From: Mixta intestinalis
Lineage (GTDB): Bacteria > Pseudomonadota > Gammaproteobacteria > Enterobacterales > Enterobacteriaceae
Assembly (NCBI RefSeq): GCF_009914055.1
Contig: NZ_CP028271.1
Span: 4,340,001-4,404,000, forward strand
Length of the DNA: 64,000 nucleotides
Direction: 5' to 3'
Shown: piece by piece, positions 32,509 to 41,526 of the stretch
How the letters are laid out: every line of letters begins with the position of its first letter
Numbering within the stretch: the first letter of the stretch is position 1
Made by a program: the position numbers and the translations under genes
The notes under the pieces: generated by a model
The model's database searches: none
Told to the model about the DNA's origin: nothing
The model's input: only the letters and a program-made list of their open reading frames with translations

Positions 32509-34392
32509 ATGACTGATATTCAAACCACTTTTTCCGATCTGGGCCTTAACGAAGCTATCCTCACCGCTCTGAATGACATGGGCTATGAGAAGCCATCGCC
32601 AATCCAGGCCGCCTGTATCCCACATCTGCTGGAAGGCCGCGATGTGCTGGGTATGGCACAAACCGGTAGTGGCAAAACCGCAGCGTTCGCATTACCGCTG
32701 CTGAACAATATCGACACTGAATTGAAAGCACCGCAGATCCTGGTGCTGGCACCGACGCGTGAGCTGGCGGTGCAGGTTGCAGAAGCCTGCAACGATTTTT
32801 CTAAACATATGCGCGGCGTAAACGTGCTGGCCCTGTATGGCGGCCAACGTTATGACGTGCAGCTGCGCGCTCTGCGTCAGGGGCCGCAGATTGTCGTAGG
32901 TACGCCGGGGCGTCTGCTGGACCACCTGAAACGCGGCACGCTGGATCTCTCCAAACTGCGCGGTCTGGTGCTCGACGAAGCAGATGAAATGCTGCGTATG
33001 GGCTTTATCGAAGACGTGGAAACCATCATGGCGCAGATCCCGGAAGGTCATCAGACCGCTCTGTTCTCTGCCACCATGCCGGAAGCGATTCGTCGCATTA
33101 CCCGTCGCTTTATGAAAGATCCGCAGGAAGTGCGCATTCAGAGCAGCGTCACTACGCGTCCTGACATCAGCCAGAGCTACTGGACCGTCTGGGGCCGTAA
33201 AACCGATGCGCTGGTACGTTTCCTGGAAGCGGAAGATTTTGATGCTGCTATCATCTTCGTACGTACTAAAAACGCTACGCTGGAAGTGGCTGAAGCGCTG
33301 GAGCGCAGCGGTTACAACAGCGCCGCGCTGAACGGTGATATGAACCAGGCGCTGCGTGAGCAGACGCTGGAGCGTTTGAAAGATGGTCGTCTGGATATCC
33401 TGATCGCGACTGACGTAGCGGCTCGTGGCCTTGACGTTGATCGTATCAGTCTGGTAGTTAACTACGATATCCCGATGGATTCTGAATCCTACGTTCACCG
33501 TATCGGTCGTACCGGTCGTGCTGGCCGTGCCGGTCGCGCACTGCTGTTCGTGGAAAACCGTGAACGTCGCCTGCTGCGCAACATCGAGCGCACCATGAAG
33601 CTGACCATTCCGGAAGTAGAGCTGCCGAATGCGGAACTGCTGAGCACCCGCCGTCTGGCGAAGTTCGCGGCTAAAGTACAGCAGCAGCTGGAAAGCAGCG
33701 ATCTGGAACAGTACCGTGCGCTGCTGAGCCAGCTGTCTCCAGAAAGCGATCTGGATATGGAAACGCTGGCCGCCGCGTTGCTGAAAATGGCGCAGGGCGA
33801 ACGTCCGCTGATTCTGCCGCCGGATGCACCGCGTCCGCAACGTCGTGAATTCCGTGAGCGTGACGATCGTCGCGGTAGCCGTGACGCACGTAGCGACAGC
33901 CGTGATGGCGATCGTCCACGTCGTGAACGTCGTGACGTTGGCGATATGGAACTGTACCGCATTGAAGTGGGCCGTGATGATGGTGTTGAAGTTCGTCACA
34001 TCGTGGGCGCTATCGCTAACGAAGGCGATATCAGCAGCCGTTACATCGGTAACATCAAGCTGTTTGCTTCTCACTCAACGATTGAGCTGCCGAAAGGTAT
34101 GCCGGGTGAAATCCTGCAACACTTTACCCGCACGCGTATTCTCAACAAACCGATGAATATGCAGCTGCTGGGCGATGCGCAGCCGCACGAACGTGCCGAT
34201 CGTGGTGAACGTCGCGGTGGGCGTGGTGGTTTTGGCGGTGAACGCCGTGAAGGCGGTCGCGAAGGTGGCGGTCGTCGCTTCAGCGAACGTCGTGAAGGCG
34301 GCGGTCGCAGCTTCAACCGCGAAGGCGGTAATCGTGGTCCGCGTCGTGAAGATAGCGCCGGTACCGGTGCTGTACGCCGTCGCGATTACTAA
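32509..34392 (+). CDS. deaD: Cold-shock DEAD-box RNA helicase DeaD (CsdA)
   Basis: ATP-dependent RNA helicase for 50S assembly and mRNA decay at low temperature. 627 aa from the ATG at 32509 (MTDIQTTFSDLGL); a GTG three codons upstream is less well placed. Motifs in order: Q motif KPSPIQ, AQTGSGKT, PTRELAVQVA, DEADEMLRMGF, SAT, ARGLDV, HRIGRTGRAGR. A DbpA-like RNA-binding domain (about 480-560, YRIEVGRDDGVEVRHIVGAI) precedes an Arg/Gly-rich tail. Long leader upstream and strong terminator downstream. Confidence 0.97.
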   Translation: MTDIQTTFSDLGLNEAILTALNDMGYEKPSPIQAACIPHLLEGRDVLGMAQTGSGKTAAFALPLLNNIDTELKAPQILVLAPTRELAVQVAEACNDFSKHMRGVNVLALYGGQRYDVQLRALRQGPQIVVGTPGRLLDHLKRGTLDLSKLRGLVLDEADEMLRMGFIEDVETIMAQIPEGHQTALFSATMPEAIRRITRRFMKDPQEVRIQSSVTTRPDISQSYWTVWGRKTDALVRFLEAEDFDAAIIFVRTKNATLEVAEALERSGYNSAALNGDMNQALREQTLERLKDGRLDILIATDVAARGLDVDRISLVVNYDIPMDSESYVHRIGRTGRAGRAGRALLFVENRERRLLRNIERTMKLTIPEVELPNAELLSTRRLAKFAAKVQQQLESSDLEQYRALLSQLSPESDLDMETLAAALLKMAQGERPLILPPDAPRPQRREFRERDDRRGSRDARSDSRDGDRPRRERRDVGDMELYRIEVGRDDGVEVRHIVGAIANEGDISSRYIGNIKLFASHSTIELPKGMPGEILQHFTRTRILNKPMNMQLLGDAQPHERADRGERRGGRGGFGGERREGGREGGGRRFSERREGGGRSFNREGGNRGPRREDSAGTGAVRRRDY

Positions 34393-34410
34393 TCGCTAAG
34401 CACGAAATAA

Positions 34411-34437
34411 AAAACCAGCCGTAAGGCTGGTTTTTTT
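34411..34437. terminator. Bidirectional terminator deaD / yhbW
   Basis: AAAACCAGCC-GTAA-GGCTGGTTTT with T-run right and A-run left, in the convergent gap. Confidence 0.9.
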
Positions 34438-34466
34438 ATGTCTGTCATTCAGGCTAAGGATAATGC

Positions 34467-35447
34467 TCAGAGTACCTGAGCAGCCTGCATTGCCAGCTCA
34501 AACGAGCGTAAACGCGCCTGCGTATCGAAAATCTGCCCGTTAACCATAATCTCATCCGCCTGAGTTTCACGAATCAGCGCTGCCAGACCATGTTGCACTT
34601 TGGTGCTATCGCCGACGATCGACATACTCAACGCCTGCTGAACGCCATACTGCTCCGAAGGAGTCCAGAGCGCATCCATATTCTCTACCGGCTTCGGTAA
34701 CGGACCCGGTTTACCGCGCCGCAGATTGATAAACTGCTGCTGCATAGAGGTAAACAGGAAGCGTGCCTCCTGCTCGCTGTCCGCCGCGATGACGTTTACG
34801 CATACCATGGCGTACGGCTGCGCCAGCCGCGCGGAAGGCTGGAAGTTTTCACGGTACATATGCAGCGCCTGGAACAGCAGGTCGGGAGCGAAATGGGAGG
34901 CAAAAGCGAAGGGCAGGCCCAGCTTCGCCGCCAGCTGCGCGCTATAGAGGCTGGAACCCAGCAGCCAGACCGGGATCTGTAATCCCAGCCCCGGCACCGG
35001 CTGTACCGGCAGCTGCGCATCTTTATCCGCGTCAAACCAGGCGATCAGGGTTTCGACATCATCAGGAAAGCTGTCAACCATAGAGGCGCTTTGATGGCGA
35101 CGTAATGCCATCATTGTGCGCTGGTCGGAACCAGGCGCGCGGCCCAGCCCCAGATCGATACGTCCCGGATAAAGCGTCTCCAGCGTACCGAACTGTTCGG
35201 CAATGACCAGTGGCGCATGATTTGGCAGCATAATGCCGCCGGAGCCCAGGCGCAGCGTGCTGGTATTGGCTGCCAGATAACCGATCAACACTGACGTAGC
35301 GGCGCTGGCGATCCCGGTCATATTATGATGTTCTGCGAGCCAGTAGCGATGAAAGCCCAGTTTCTCCGCCTGACGGGCCAGTGCCAGCGAAGCATTAAAA
35401 GCGTCACGCGGCGTAGCACCCTGCGAAACCGGGGCCAGATCGAGCAC
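34467..35447 (-). CDS. yhbW: Luciferase-like FMN-dependent oxidoreductase YhbW, 5' end frameshifted
   Basis: LLM-class flavin oxidoreductase-like protein of unknown substrate. The open frame shown (326 aa, GTG first codon) carries GFHRYWLAEHHNMTGIASAATSVLIGYLAANT, LGSGGIMLPNHAP, LYPGRIDLGLGRAPGSDQRTM and DEIMVNGQIFD, all as in E. coli YhbW. The normal N-terminus lies upstream: an ATG at 35476 begins MSEKK but runs out of frame through seven A residues (35461-35467 on the plus strand as T). Eight A would read MSEKKNVPLSVLDLAP and restore a full-length protein of about 336 aa. Sequencing error, real frameshift or polymerase slippage are all possible; a shorter protein from GTG would lack the first beta strand. 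Confidence 0.85.
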   Translation of the reverse strand: MLDLAPVSQGATPRDAFNASLALARQAEKLGFHRYWLAEHHNMTGIASAATSVLIGYLAANTSTLRLGSGGIMLPNHAPLVIAEQFGTLETLYPGRIDLGLGRAPGSDQRTMMALRRHQSASMVDSFPDDVETLIAWFDADKDAQLPVQPVPGLGLQIPVWLLGSSLYSAQLAAKLGLPFAFASHFAPDLLFQALHMYRENFQPSARLAQPYAMVCVNVIAADSEQEARFLFTSMQQQFINLRRGKPGPLPKPVENMDALWTPSEQYGVQQALSMSIVGDSTKVQHGLAALIRETQADEIMVNGQIFDTQARLRSFELAMQAAQVL

Positions 35448-35674
35448 TGACAGGGGAACGTTTTTTTCTCAGACATATCTGCTCACTTTGTTGGCTGAAA
35501 GGCCGGGGCGATAACGTTTCTGTCGGCCTGACAGAAAAACATGCACTTACTCTACCGTATTGCACTTTTAGCAGAGTAGCCAGAATATGCCCTGAGAGCA
35601 AAGTGACAGGAGAAGTTAAATAGTAAGTGAAGTCAGGAAAGGCGGCACGGGCGTTGGCGCACCGTGCCGTAGGA

Positions 35675-36553
35675 TCAGGACTGTAGCGCCATACCGGCCA
35701 GCTTACGCCAGTAGCCGTTACAGTCGTTGCGCTGGGCCACCATCAACGGTGCCTGGCCTTGTTCATTGGCGCGGAAGCGATCGATCATCTCCAGCGTCCC
35801 TTTATCTTCCGGTGACAGGCGCACCACATCCACCAGGCCATGCATACTGGTAAGATCGTTACCGAGGTTATAGCAGTAGCCGCTCATGGTCTGGATGCCG
35901 TTCAGCACAAATACCTGCTGATCTTCCTGTGACAGTACGCGACGGCCCTGCGGATATTTAATGCAGCAGGTTTCACAGTCGTCTTTAGGTTTGTCTTCGG
36001 AGCGGGCGGTAAAGCAGCGCGCCGACAGCGCCAGCGGCAGATGACCGTAGGCCAGGACTTCCACTTCGAACTTACCGTGGATCCCCAGCTCATGACACTG
36101 TTGCTGAATATTTATCAGCCAGTCACGCGACAGCTCCACCGGCATACACCAGCGTATCATGCCCAGACGCAGCAGCATACGCAGCGTCACGGCGTTATAG
36201 CAGTTGAGCGCATGTCCGACAACGAAGGGCAGCTTTTGCTCTGCCGCCATGTTTACCGTACCGAAATCGTTCGCCTCAATCAGGAAATCGCCGTTATCCA
36301 CATAACGTTTAATCTCCTGTAGTTCAGAGGTGGACTGCACCAGTGCCAGCGTACTGAACACCACCTGTTTTCCACTCTCCGCCAGCTGGCGAGCAAAATC
36401 CATCCACTGCGGAAAGCGTGTTGCGCGACGTTTGCTGCAAACTGATTCGCCCAGGTAAACAATTTCCGCGCTGCTTTCTGCGGCAGCCTGATAAAAATCG
36501 GCCAGCTTTTCCGTTGGCCAGTACCACAGCACTGGCCCTAAAGAATATTTCAT
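35675..36553 (-). CDS. ubiV: UbiV, O2-independent ubiquinone synthesis hydroxylase subunit
   Basis: Peptidase U32-family protein that with UbiU carries out oxygen-independent hydroxylation steps of ubiquinone synthesis. The ATG at 36553, after GGAAAGG, gives 292 aa as in E. coli. The four 4Fe-4S ligands are visible: C39 (ESVCSKRR), C176 (ARCFTA), and C193 and C197 in DCETCCIKYP. Follows ubiU with a 10-nt gap, so they form one operon; ubiT is divergent on the other side. Confidence 0.94.
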   Translation of the reverse strand: MKYSLGPVLWYWPTEKLADFYQAAAESSAEIVYLGESVCSKRRATRFPQWMDFARQLAESGKQVVFSTLALVQSTSELQEIKRYVDNGDFLIEANDFGTVNMAAEQKLPFVVGHALNCYNAVTLRMLLRLGMIRWCMPVELSRDWLINIQQQCHELGIHGKFEVEVLAYGHLPLALSARCFTARSEDKPKDDCETCCIKYPQGRRVLSQEDQQVFVLNGIQTMSGYCYNLGNDLTSMHGLVDVVRLSPEDKGTLEMIDRFRANEQGQAPLMVAQRNDCNGYWRKLAGMALQS

Positions 36554-36563
36554 CACCTTTCCT

Positions 36564-37559
36564 TTATTGCCATTTACGGTGGTAAGCGCCCAGCGTGGTC
36601 TGGGTGCCTTCCGACAGCGAGCCCAGCTCCGTCATCCAGCTTTCCTGAACGGCAAAGGCTTCCGGGTTCGCTTTACAGCGATCGATAGCCTGACGCCAGA
36701 TACGCGCCACCTGCGAAACATAGGCGGGACTGCGCTGACGACCTTCGATCTTCACCGAGGCGATATTGGCGGCTAACAGCTCGGGCAATAGCTCAAGGGT
36801 GTTCAGGCTGGTAGGTTCCTCCAGCACATGGTAACGCTGCCCGTCGACCTGATAGCGCCCCTTACATAAGGTGGGATAGCCCGCATTTTCATTGGGCTCG
36901 TAGCGATCGATCAGCACTTCGTTCAGGCGTGATTCCAGTCCGGCAGGCGTTTGCTGCCAGCGCACATAGCGGGCAGGCGAGCAGGCACCAACCGTATTCG
37001 GCGATTCGCCGGTCATCCACGAAGAGAGATAGCAGCGGCCCTCCGCCATAATACAGAGGCTGCCAAAGGCGAAAACTTCCAGCGGCACCGGCGTATTACG
37101 CGCCAGCTGGCGCACCTGATGGATAGAGAGCACTCGCGGTAGTACCACGCGCGCCACATCAAAGTGCTGATGGTAGAAGCGAATCGCTTCCAGGTTGGTG
37201 GCTGATGCCTGAACCGATACGTGTCTTTCGATATGAGGATAACGGCTGGTCGCGTATTCCAGCATGGCTAAATCAGCAATAATCAGCGCGTCAGCGCCGT
37301 TATCCACCGCCATATCAATAGCGTTTTGCCAACGGATAAAGCCATTGGGATGCGCGAAAGTGTTAATGGCGACATGCAGTTTACGCTGATGCTGATGCAC
37401 CACGCGCGCCGCCTCTTTCAGACGCTTATCGGTAAAGTTAAGACCGGCGAAATGACGAGCGTTCGTGTCATCCTTCAGACCGATGTAAACTGCATCTGCT
37501 CCGTTTTCGATAGCTGCCTTCAGCGCGGGCAAATTGCCCGCCGGGCAAAGGAGTTCCAT
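36564..37559 (-). CDS. ubiU: UbiU, O2-independent ubiquinone synthesis hydroxylase subunit
   Basis: Partner of UbiV in a heterodimer that hydroxylates the ubiquinone ring with prephenate as oxygen donor under anoxia. The start at 37559 (MELLCPAGNLPALKAAIENG) gives 331 aa, the E. coli length; an upstream in-frame extension of 36 codons has no family similarity. Fe-S ligand cysteines are in GSLCIMAEGRCYLS, GACSPARY and TLCKGRY. U32 core YIGLKDDTNARHFAGLNF is conserved. Confidence 0.94.
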   Translation of the reverse strand: MELLCPAGNLPALKAAIENGADAVYIGLKDDTNARHFAGLNFTDKRLKEAARVVHQHQRKLHVAINTFAHPNGFIRWQNAIDMAVDNGADALIIADLAMLEYATSRYPHIERHVSVQASATNLEAIRFYHQHFDVARVVLPRVLSIHQVRQLARNTPVPLEVFAFGSLCIMAEGRCYLSSWMTGESPNTVGACSPARYVRWQQTPAGLESRLNEVLIDRYEPNENAGYPTLCKGRYQVDGQRYHVLEEPTSLNTLELLPELLAANIASVKIEGRQRSPAYVSQVARIWRQAIDRCKANPEAFAVQESWMTELGSLSEGTQTTLGAYHRKWQ

Positions 37560-37773
37560 GACATATCCTGTAAGCAATAAAATACTTGCGCCGAGTGTAG
37601 TCAACCCACGAATGGGAAATTTTGATTTAAGGCAGCGAATGACGTATTGATTGAATAAGTGTGACAAAATTGTTCATTTTGCAGCGTGATTTATTGATCC
37701 AGTCGCTCAGGAGAAAATGGCGCTGTGGCAAAATAGCGTGTAATAGCGCTTATTTGGTCTGAGGAGTAAAACT

Positions 37774-38298
37774 GTGTTAAAGATGCTTCGCGCTCAGTGT
37801 GTTAATCAGGGGCCCGCGCTGTTGCGGTTGCCGGTGCAGTTTACGCCGTTTGCACTGAAAAAAGTGTTACTGCAGCAGCTATTAAATTTGCAGTTTCGCC
37901 ATGCGCTGGCGGAAGGTGAGTTAGACTTTCTGCAGGGACGCTGGCTGGGCATTGATATCCATGATATTGCACTGCGCTGGACCGTCACGCTGGAAAACGA
38001 TCGTTTAGAAATTAGCAACCGTGATGAGGCCGACGTCTGGTTTCGCGGCACCGCCAATGACCTGCTGCTGGTTGCCGCACGTAAAACCGACCCGGATACG
38101 CTTTTCTTCCAGCGCCGCCTGGTGATCGAAGGTGACACCGAGCTGGGGCTGGAGGTAAAAAATCTGATGGATGCGATCGAGCTGGAGCATATGCCAGCAC
38201 CGCTACGCATTGGGTTAATGCAGCTGGCTGATTTCGTCGAGGCCGGCCTGAACGAGGACGCGAAATCTTTAGGAGATCGCGCAGGTGCTTCATGTTAA
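37774..38298 (+). CDS. ubiT: UbiT, SCP2-domain accessory factor for anaerobic ubiquinone synthesis
   Basis: Lipid-binding protein needed with UbiUV for ubiquinone production without oxygen. 174 aa, one SCP2 sterol-carrier domain (about 40-140) including KTDPDTLFFQRRLVIEGDTELGLEVKNLMDAIE, shortened here as the central hallmark region 105-137. Divergent from ubiUV across 214 nt, which in E. coli is the O2-regulated promoter region. Its stop overlaps yhbS by 7 nt. Confidence 0.93.
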   Translation: MLKMLRAQCVNQGPALLRLPVQFTPFALKKVLLQQLLNLQFRHALAEGELDFLQGRWLGIDIHDIALRWTVTLENDRLEISNRDEADVWFRGTANDLLLVAARKTDPDTLFFQRRLVIEGDTELGLEVKNLMDAIELEHMPAPLRIGLMQLADFVEAGLNEDAKSLGDRAGASC

Positions 38299-38801
38299 TT
38301 CGTACAGAGATAGGGGTGGACGCTGCCGGTATAGATAGCCTGCTGCGCCGCTGCTTTACCACCAGCGCCGAAGCGGAACTGGTGCAACGGCTACGTGAAG
38401 ATGGGCAGCTAACGCTGGGCGTGGTTGCGACTGACGATGAAGGGCAGGTGCTGGGCTATGCGGCATTCAGCCCGGTCACCGTACAGGATGAAGATCGCAA
38501 CTGGGTTGGTCTGGCACCGCTGGCGGTCGATGAGCGCGTGCGGGGTCAGGGTATCGGCCAGCAGCTGGTTTATGAAGGGCTCGATACGCTGAATGAATTT
38601 GGCTATGCGGCGGTGGTGGTGCTGGGCGATCCGGCCTGGTATGGGCGCTGTGGCTTTGAGCCTGCGGCCCGCCATCAGCTACGCTGCGCGTGGCCCGGCA
38701 CGGAGGCCACTTTCCAGGTCTACCGGCTGGCGGACGACGCGTTTGTTGATGTGAACGGTGAAGTGGCGTATTCCGCGCACTTTAACCGCTTCGCTCGCTG
38801 A
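38292..38801 (+). CDS. yhbS: GNAT-family N-acetyltransferase YhbS
   Basis: 169 aa, single GNAT domain with acetyl-CoA-binding motif A LAPLAVDERVRGQGIGQQLV (about 74-93) and GDPAWYGRCGFEPA. Substrate not known with certainty. Starts inside the ubiT end, so co-translated with it. Its 3' end overlaps convergent yhbQ by 20 nt. Confidence 0.92.
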   Translation: MLIRTEIGVDAAGIDSLLRRCFTTSAEAELVQRLREDGQLTLGVVATDDEGQVLGYAAFSPVTVQDEDRNWVGLAPLAVDERVRGQGIGQQLVYEGLDTLNEFGYAAVVVLGDPAWYGRCGFEPAARHQLRCAWPGTEATFQVYRLADDAFVDVNGEVAYSAHFNRFAR

Positions 38802-39084
38802 GCCAGCAGGCCAGCGAAACGGGCTGGCTGGCAACCAGCCTGAGTTTCTCCTGCCGCGATAGCTGTTTCACCTGATATTCCAGGCGGGATGCCATTGCCC
38901 GGTCGCCTGCATCGCAGATAAAAAGCAGCTCCAGCGGCCCTTTTCCCCGCAGCGCTTTCGCGCCGGTGCCTTTCTGGTGCTGCAAAAAACGGCGCGGCAC
39001 ATTATTGCTGATGCCGGTATAGAGCCAGCCAGCCGCAGTGCGGATAATATAGAGCTGCCAGGGCGCAGCGACGATCTCACTCAT
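38782..39084 (-). CDS. yhbQ: GIY-YIG nuclease superfamily protein YhbQ
   Basis: Small stand-alone GIY-YIG domain protein with reported DNA-related roles in relatives. The motif reads LYIIRT...LYTGISNNVPRRFLQHQ, with KALRGKGPLELLF. The second ATG (39084) is preferred: GAGG lies 6 nt upstream, while the ATG at 39090 abuts it; this gives 100 aa, the E. coli length. Confidence 0.92.
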   Translation of the reverse strand: MSEIVAAPWQLYIIRTAAGWLYTGISNNVPRRFLQHQKGTGAKALRGKGPLELLFICDAGDRAMASRLEYQVKQLSRQEKLRLVASQPVSLACWLSERSG

Positions 39085-39161
39085 GCTCATCCTCTTCGTT
39101 TCAGGAGTGGCATTGTAGCCGCCTCGTCTGCACTCGTCATGATCGGCCCGCTGAATTCGTA

Positions 39162-39605
39162 ATGGAGAGAAATTTGTCTGACGTTAGCGCGATTGCGCGC
39201 TTTTTAAAAAAGCAGCATGTGCTGTCGCTATGCTGCCGCGATGCAGAGACGCTCTGGTGCGCCAACTGTTTTTATGTGTTTGACGAAGCACGTATGGCGT
39301 TCTGGATCATGACCGAAGAGAAGACGCACCACGGCGCGCTGATGGTGCAGCATCCCCAGGTAGCGGGCACGGTTAACGGTCAGCCGAAAACGGTTATGCT
39401 GATTAAAGGCGTGCAGTATCGCGGTGAGGTGCAGCGGCTGAGCGGTGAGCAGGAACAGGCTGCGCGAGCGGCCTATTGTCAACGGTTCCCGGTGGCGCGC
39501 GCTGTTTCGGCACCGTTATGGGAAATCAGGCTGGATGAGATAAAAATGACCGATAACGCACTCGGCTTCGGTAAAAAGCAGTATTGGCTGCGCGAAGCGC
39601 GTTAA
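39162..39605 (+). CDS. yhbP: UPF0306 family protein YhbP
   Basis: 147 aa with the pyridoxamine-phosphate-oxidase-like split-barrel pattern (WCANCFYVFDEARMAFWIMTEE, AGTVNGQPKTVMLIKGVQ). Same length as E. coli YhbP; probable flavin-binding, function unknown. Convergent with yhbO. Confidence 0.9.
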   Translation: MERNLSDVSAIARFLKKQHVLSLCCRDAETLWCANCFYVFDEARMAFWIMTEEKTHHGALMVQHPQVAGTVNGQPKTVMLIKGVQYRGEVQRLSGEQEQAARAAYCQRFPVARAVSAPLWEIRLDEIKMTDNALGFGKKQYWLREAR

Positions 39606-39618
39606 CCGTCTGGAAAAG

Positions 39619-39646
39619 CGCCGTGCGGCGGCAGCGCTGCACGGCG
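39619..39646. other. Hairpin between convergent yhbP and yhbO
   Basis: CGCCGTGC and GCACGGCG form an 8-bp perfect stem with a 12-nt loop and no T-tract. Possible weak transcript-end structure. Confidence 0.4.
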
Positions 39647-39654
39647 GCGAGCGG

Positions 39655-40176
39655 TTAGCTCATATTCAGGATACGCAGTGACTCCTGATTAAACGCGGGC
39701 AGATCTTCCGGCGTGCGGCTGGTCACCAGCTTGTCGTTATCCACCACAACTTCTTTATCGTAGAAATCCGCACCGGCGTTTTTCAGATCGATCGCGATCG
39801 CTTTCACGCAGGTCATCTTGCGTCCACGCACGCCGTTGGCGCTAATCAGCAGCTGCGGGCCGTGGCAAATGGCGAAGATCGGTTTGCCGCTGGCGACAAA
39901 TTCTTTAGTGAAATTGACAAAACGATCGTCGCCGCGCAGGCTGTCTGGCGAATGACCGCCGGGCAGCAGCAGCGCATCAAATTCCGCCGGGCTGACATGA
40001 TCAATATCTTTATCTATTTTTACCTGAGCTTTTCCCTGCTTGCCCGTTACCGTTTTACCGGCTTCCATTTCGATGGTCACAACTTCATGGCCCGCTTTGG
40101 TATAGGCTTCTGCAGGGGAGGTAAATTCAGAGTCTTCAAATTCATCGGTAATCAGTACCGCTATTTTCTTGCTCAT
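39655..40176 (-). CDS. yhbO: DJ-1/PfpI family protein YhbO
   Basis: Stress-protective protein reported as a deglycase/glyoxalase-type enzyme in E. coli. 173 aa with nucleophile C104 in the elbow AICHGPQLL and acid partner region LITDEFEDSEF. AGGAGG-type RBS upstream. Same length class as E. coli YhbO (172 aa). Confidence 0.94.
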   Translation of the reverse strand: MSKKIAVLITDEFEDSEFTSPAEAYTKAGHEVVTIEMEAGKTVTGKQGKAQVKIDKDIDHVSPAEFDALLLPGGHSPDSLRGDDRFVNFTKEFVASGKPIFAICHGPQLLISANGVRGRKMTCVKAIAIDLKNAGADFYDKEVVVDNDKLVTSRTPEDLPAFNQESLRILNMS

Positions 40177-40326
40177 CTTTTCCTCCTTTCTGGGTTGAAC
40201 TACCGGTTAAGTCTGGTTGAGGATGCCGAAAAATCAAATTCTTCGCGGCAACATCTCTGCTAATCTCAGCTTCATGACGCCCGCGACAGGCTTATGCGGG
40301 GCGGCAAACCCTGATAAGGAGAAACG

Positions 40327-40974
40327 ATGAGTCGGATATTGTTAACCGGTGCCAGCGGGCTGGTGGGAAATCATCTGCTGCGCTTGCTGGTGGCAGATGC
40401 CCGCGTCAGCGAAATCATTGCGCCGACGCGTCGTCCGCTGCCCGCGATGCAAAAGCTGATTAATCCTGTTGAAGCGGATCTTACCGATGTACTGCGTCCG
40501 TTACAGCTGCCGGTGGATATCGTGTTTTGCTGTCTGGGGACGACGCGGAAACAGGCGGGCAGCAAGGCGGCTTTTGTGCATGTTGATTACACGCTGGTGG
40601 TGGATAGCGCCATTGCCGGACAGCGGCTCGGCGCGAAGCATATGCTGGCAGTCAGCTCACACGGAGCCAGCATACGTTCACCCTTTTTTTATCAGCGGGT
40701 AAAAGGCGAGATGGAGCATGCGCTACGGCAGCAGAACTGGCCGCGGCTGACGCTGATTCGCCCCTCGCTGCTGTTAGGCGATCGCCAGCAGCCGCGTCCG
40801 GGCGAAGCTTTTCTCGCTCCGTTATTTAAGCTGCTGCCGGGAAACTGGCGAGCGGTGGCGGCGAAAGAGGTTGCCGCTGTGATGATGCGTGAGGCATTTT
40901 CTCCTGCCCACAGCGGGCTGAATATTATTGAATCGGCGGCGATTCCGCGTCACGGCGCGCAGGCGGGAGGCTAA
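40327..40974 (+). CDS. yraR: NAD(P)-binding Rossmann protein YraR
   Basis: Atypical short-chain dehydrogenase, HTATIP2-like, of unknown substrate. 215 aa with GASGLVGNHL nucleotide-binding motif at 8-17, CCLGTT, and YQRVKGE carrying the YxxxK pair. ATAAGGAG precedes ATG. Last gene of the block that in E. coli belongs to the 71-min region; the next genes (nrdGD) belong to the 96-min region. Confidence 0.9.
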   Translation: MSRILLTGASGLVGNHLLRLLVADARVSEIIAPTRRPLPAMQKLINPVEADLTDVLRPLQLPVDIVFCCLGTTRKQAGSKAAFVHVDYTLVVDSAIAGQRLGAKHMLAVSSHGASIRSPFFYQRVKGEMEHALRQQNWPRLTLIRPSLLLGDRQQPRPGEAFLAPLFKLLPGNWRAVAAKEVAAVMMREAFSPAHSGLNIIESAAIPRHGAQAGG

Positions 40975-41007
40975 AAGCCAGCCCGCGCGATGTGTTGGTG
41001 TTGATGT

Positions 41008-41028
41008 GGGGGCGACGAAATGGCCCCC
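41008..41028. other. Hairpin between convergent yraR and nrdG
   Basis: GGGGGC and GCCCCC form a 6-bp stem with a 9-nt loop; poor T-tract. Possible terminator for yraR or nrdG. Confidence 0.35.
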
Positions 41029-41052
41029 TTAACGATATGTTGGGGCGGGTGG

Positions 41053-41526
41053 TTAATCTGCTTTACGCAGATAGTGGATAACCTGGTTACTGCTGCCGCG
41101 CCAGATCAGTTTGGCATCTTTAAGCGCCTGGATAAATTTGCCGTCCACCAGCACATCCAGCTCTGCAACCACCTTACGCTGCGCTTCGCTTAGCTCCGCC
41201 AGCGTATAGCCGGTCCACAGCCAGATATCCTTACCGGGGCAGGCACGACGCACGCGGCGCACCAGGCGCAGCACGTCCGGCACGTTGGCCGGATGCAGCG
41301 GATCGCCGCCGGAAAGCGACAGCCCCTGACGTGGAATACGGCGATCGTTCAGATCGTTAATCAACTGCTCTTCCATCTCAATGGTAAAAGGCACGCCGGA
41401 GTTCAGCCGCCAGGTGCGCTGGTTATAGCAGCCGGGGCATTCATGTTCACAGCCCGCTACAAACAGCGTACAGCGGGTGCCGGGGCCGTTTACTACATCG
41501 ACCGGGTAATACTGGTGGATATTCAC
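41053..41526 (-). CDS. nrdG: Anaerobic ribonucleotide reductase activase NrdG
   Basis: Radical-SAM enzyme that generates the glycyl radical on NrdD. The GTG at 41526 (then NIHQYYPVDVVNGPGT) is the start, giving 157 aa and a GTGA overlap of 4 nt with the nrdD stop; the longer frame runs into nrdD. Cluster motif CEHECPGC (CxxxCxxC), then SGGDPLHP and WTGYTL. Confidence 0.95.
   Translation of the reverse strand: MNIHQYYPVDVVNGPGTRCTLFVAGCEHECPGCYNQRTWRLNSGVPFTIEMEEQLINDLNDRRIPRQGLSLSGGDPLHPANVPDVLRLVRRVRRACPGKDIWLWTGYTLAELSEAQRKVVAELDVLVDGKFIQALKDAKLIWRGSSNQVIHYLRKAD

Noticed and set aside
32692..34074. 460-codon minus-strand open frame antisense to deaD
   Set aside because: Composition reflects the complement of deaD; no homology or translation signal.
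37560..37773. FNR sites between ubiU and ubiT
   Set aside because: Only TTGAT half-sites are visible (for example near 37648 and 37694); none has a convincing second half, so no site is annotated.
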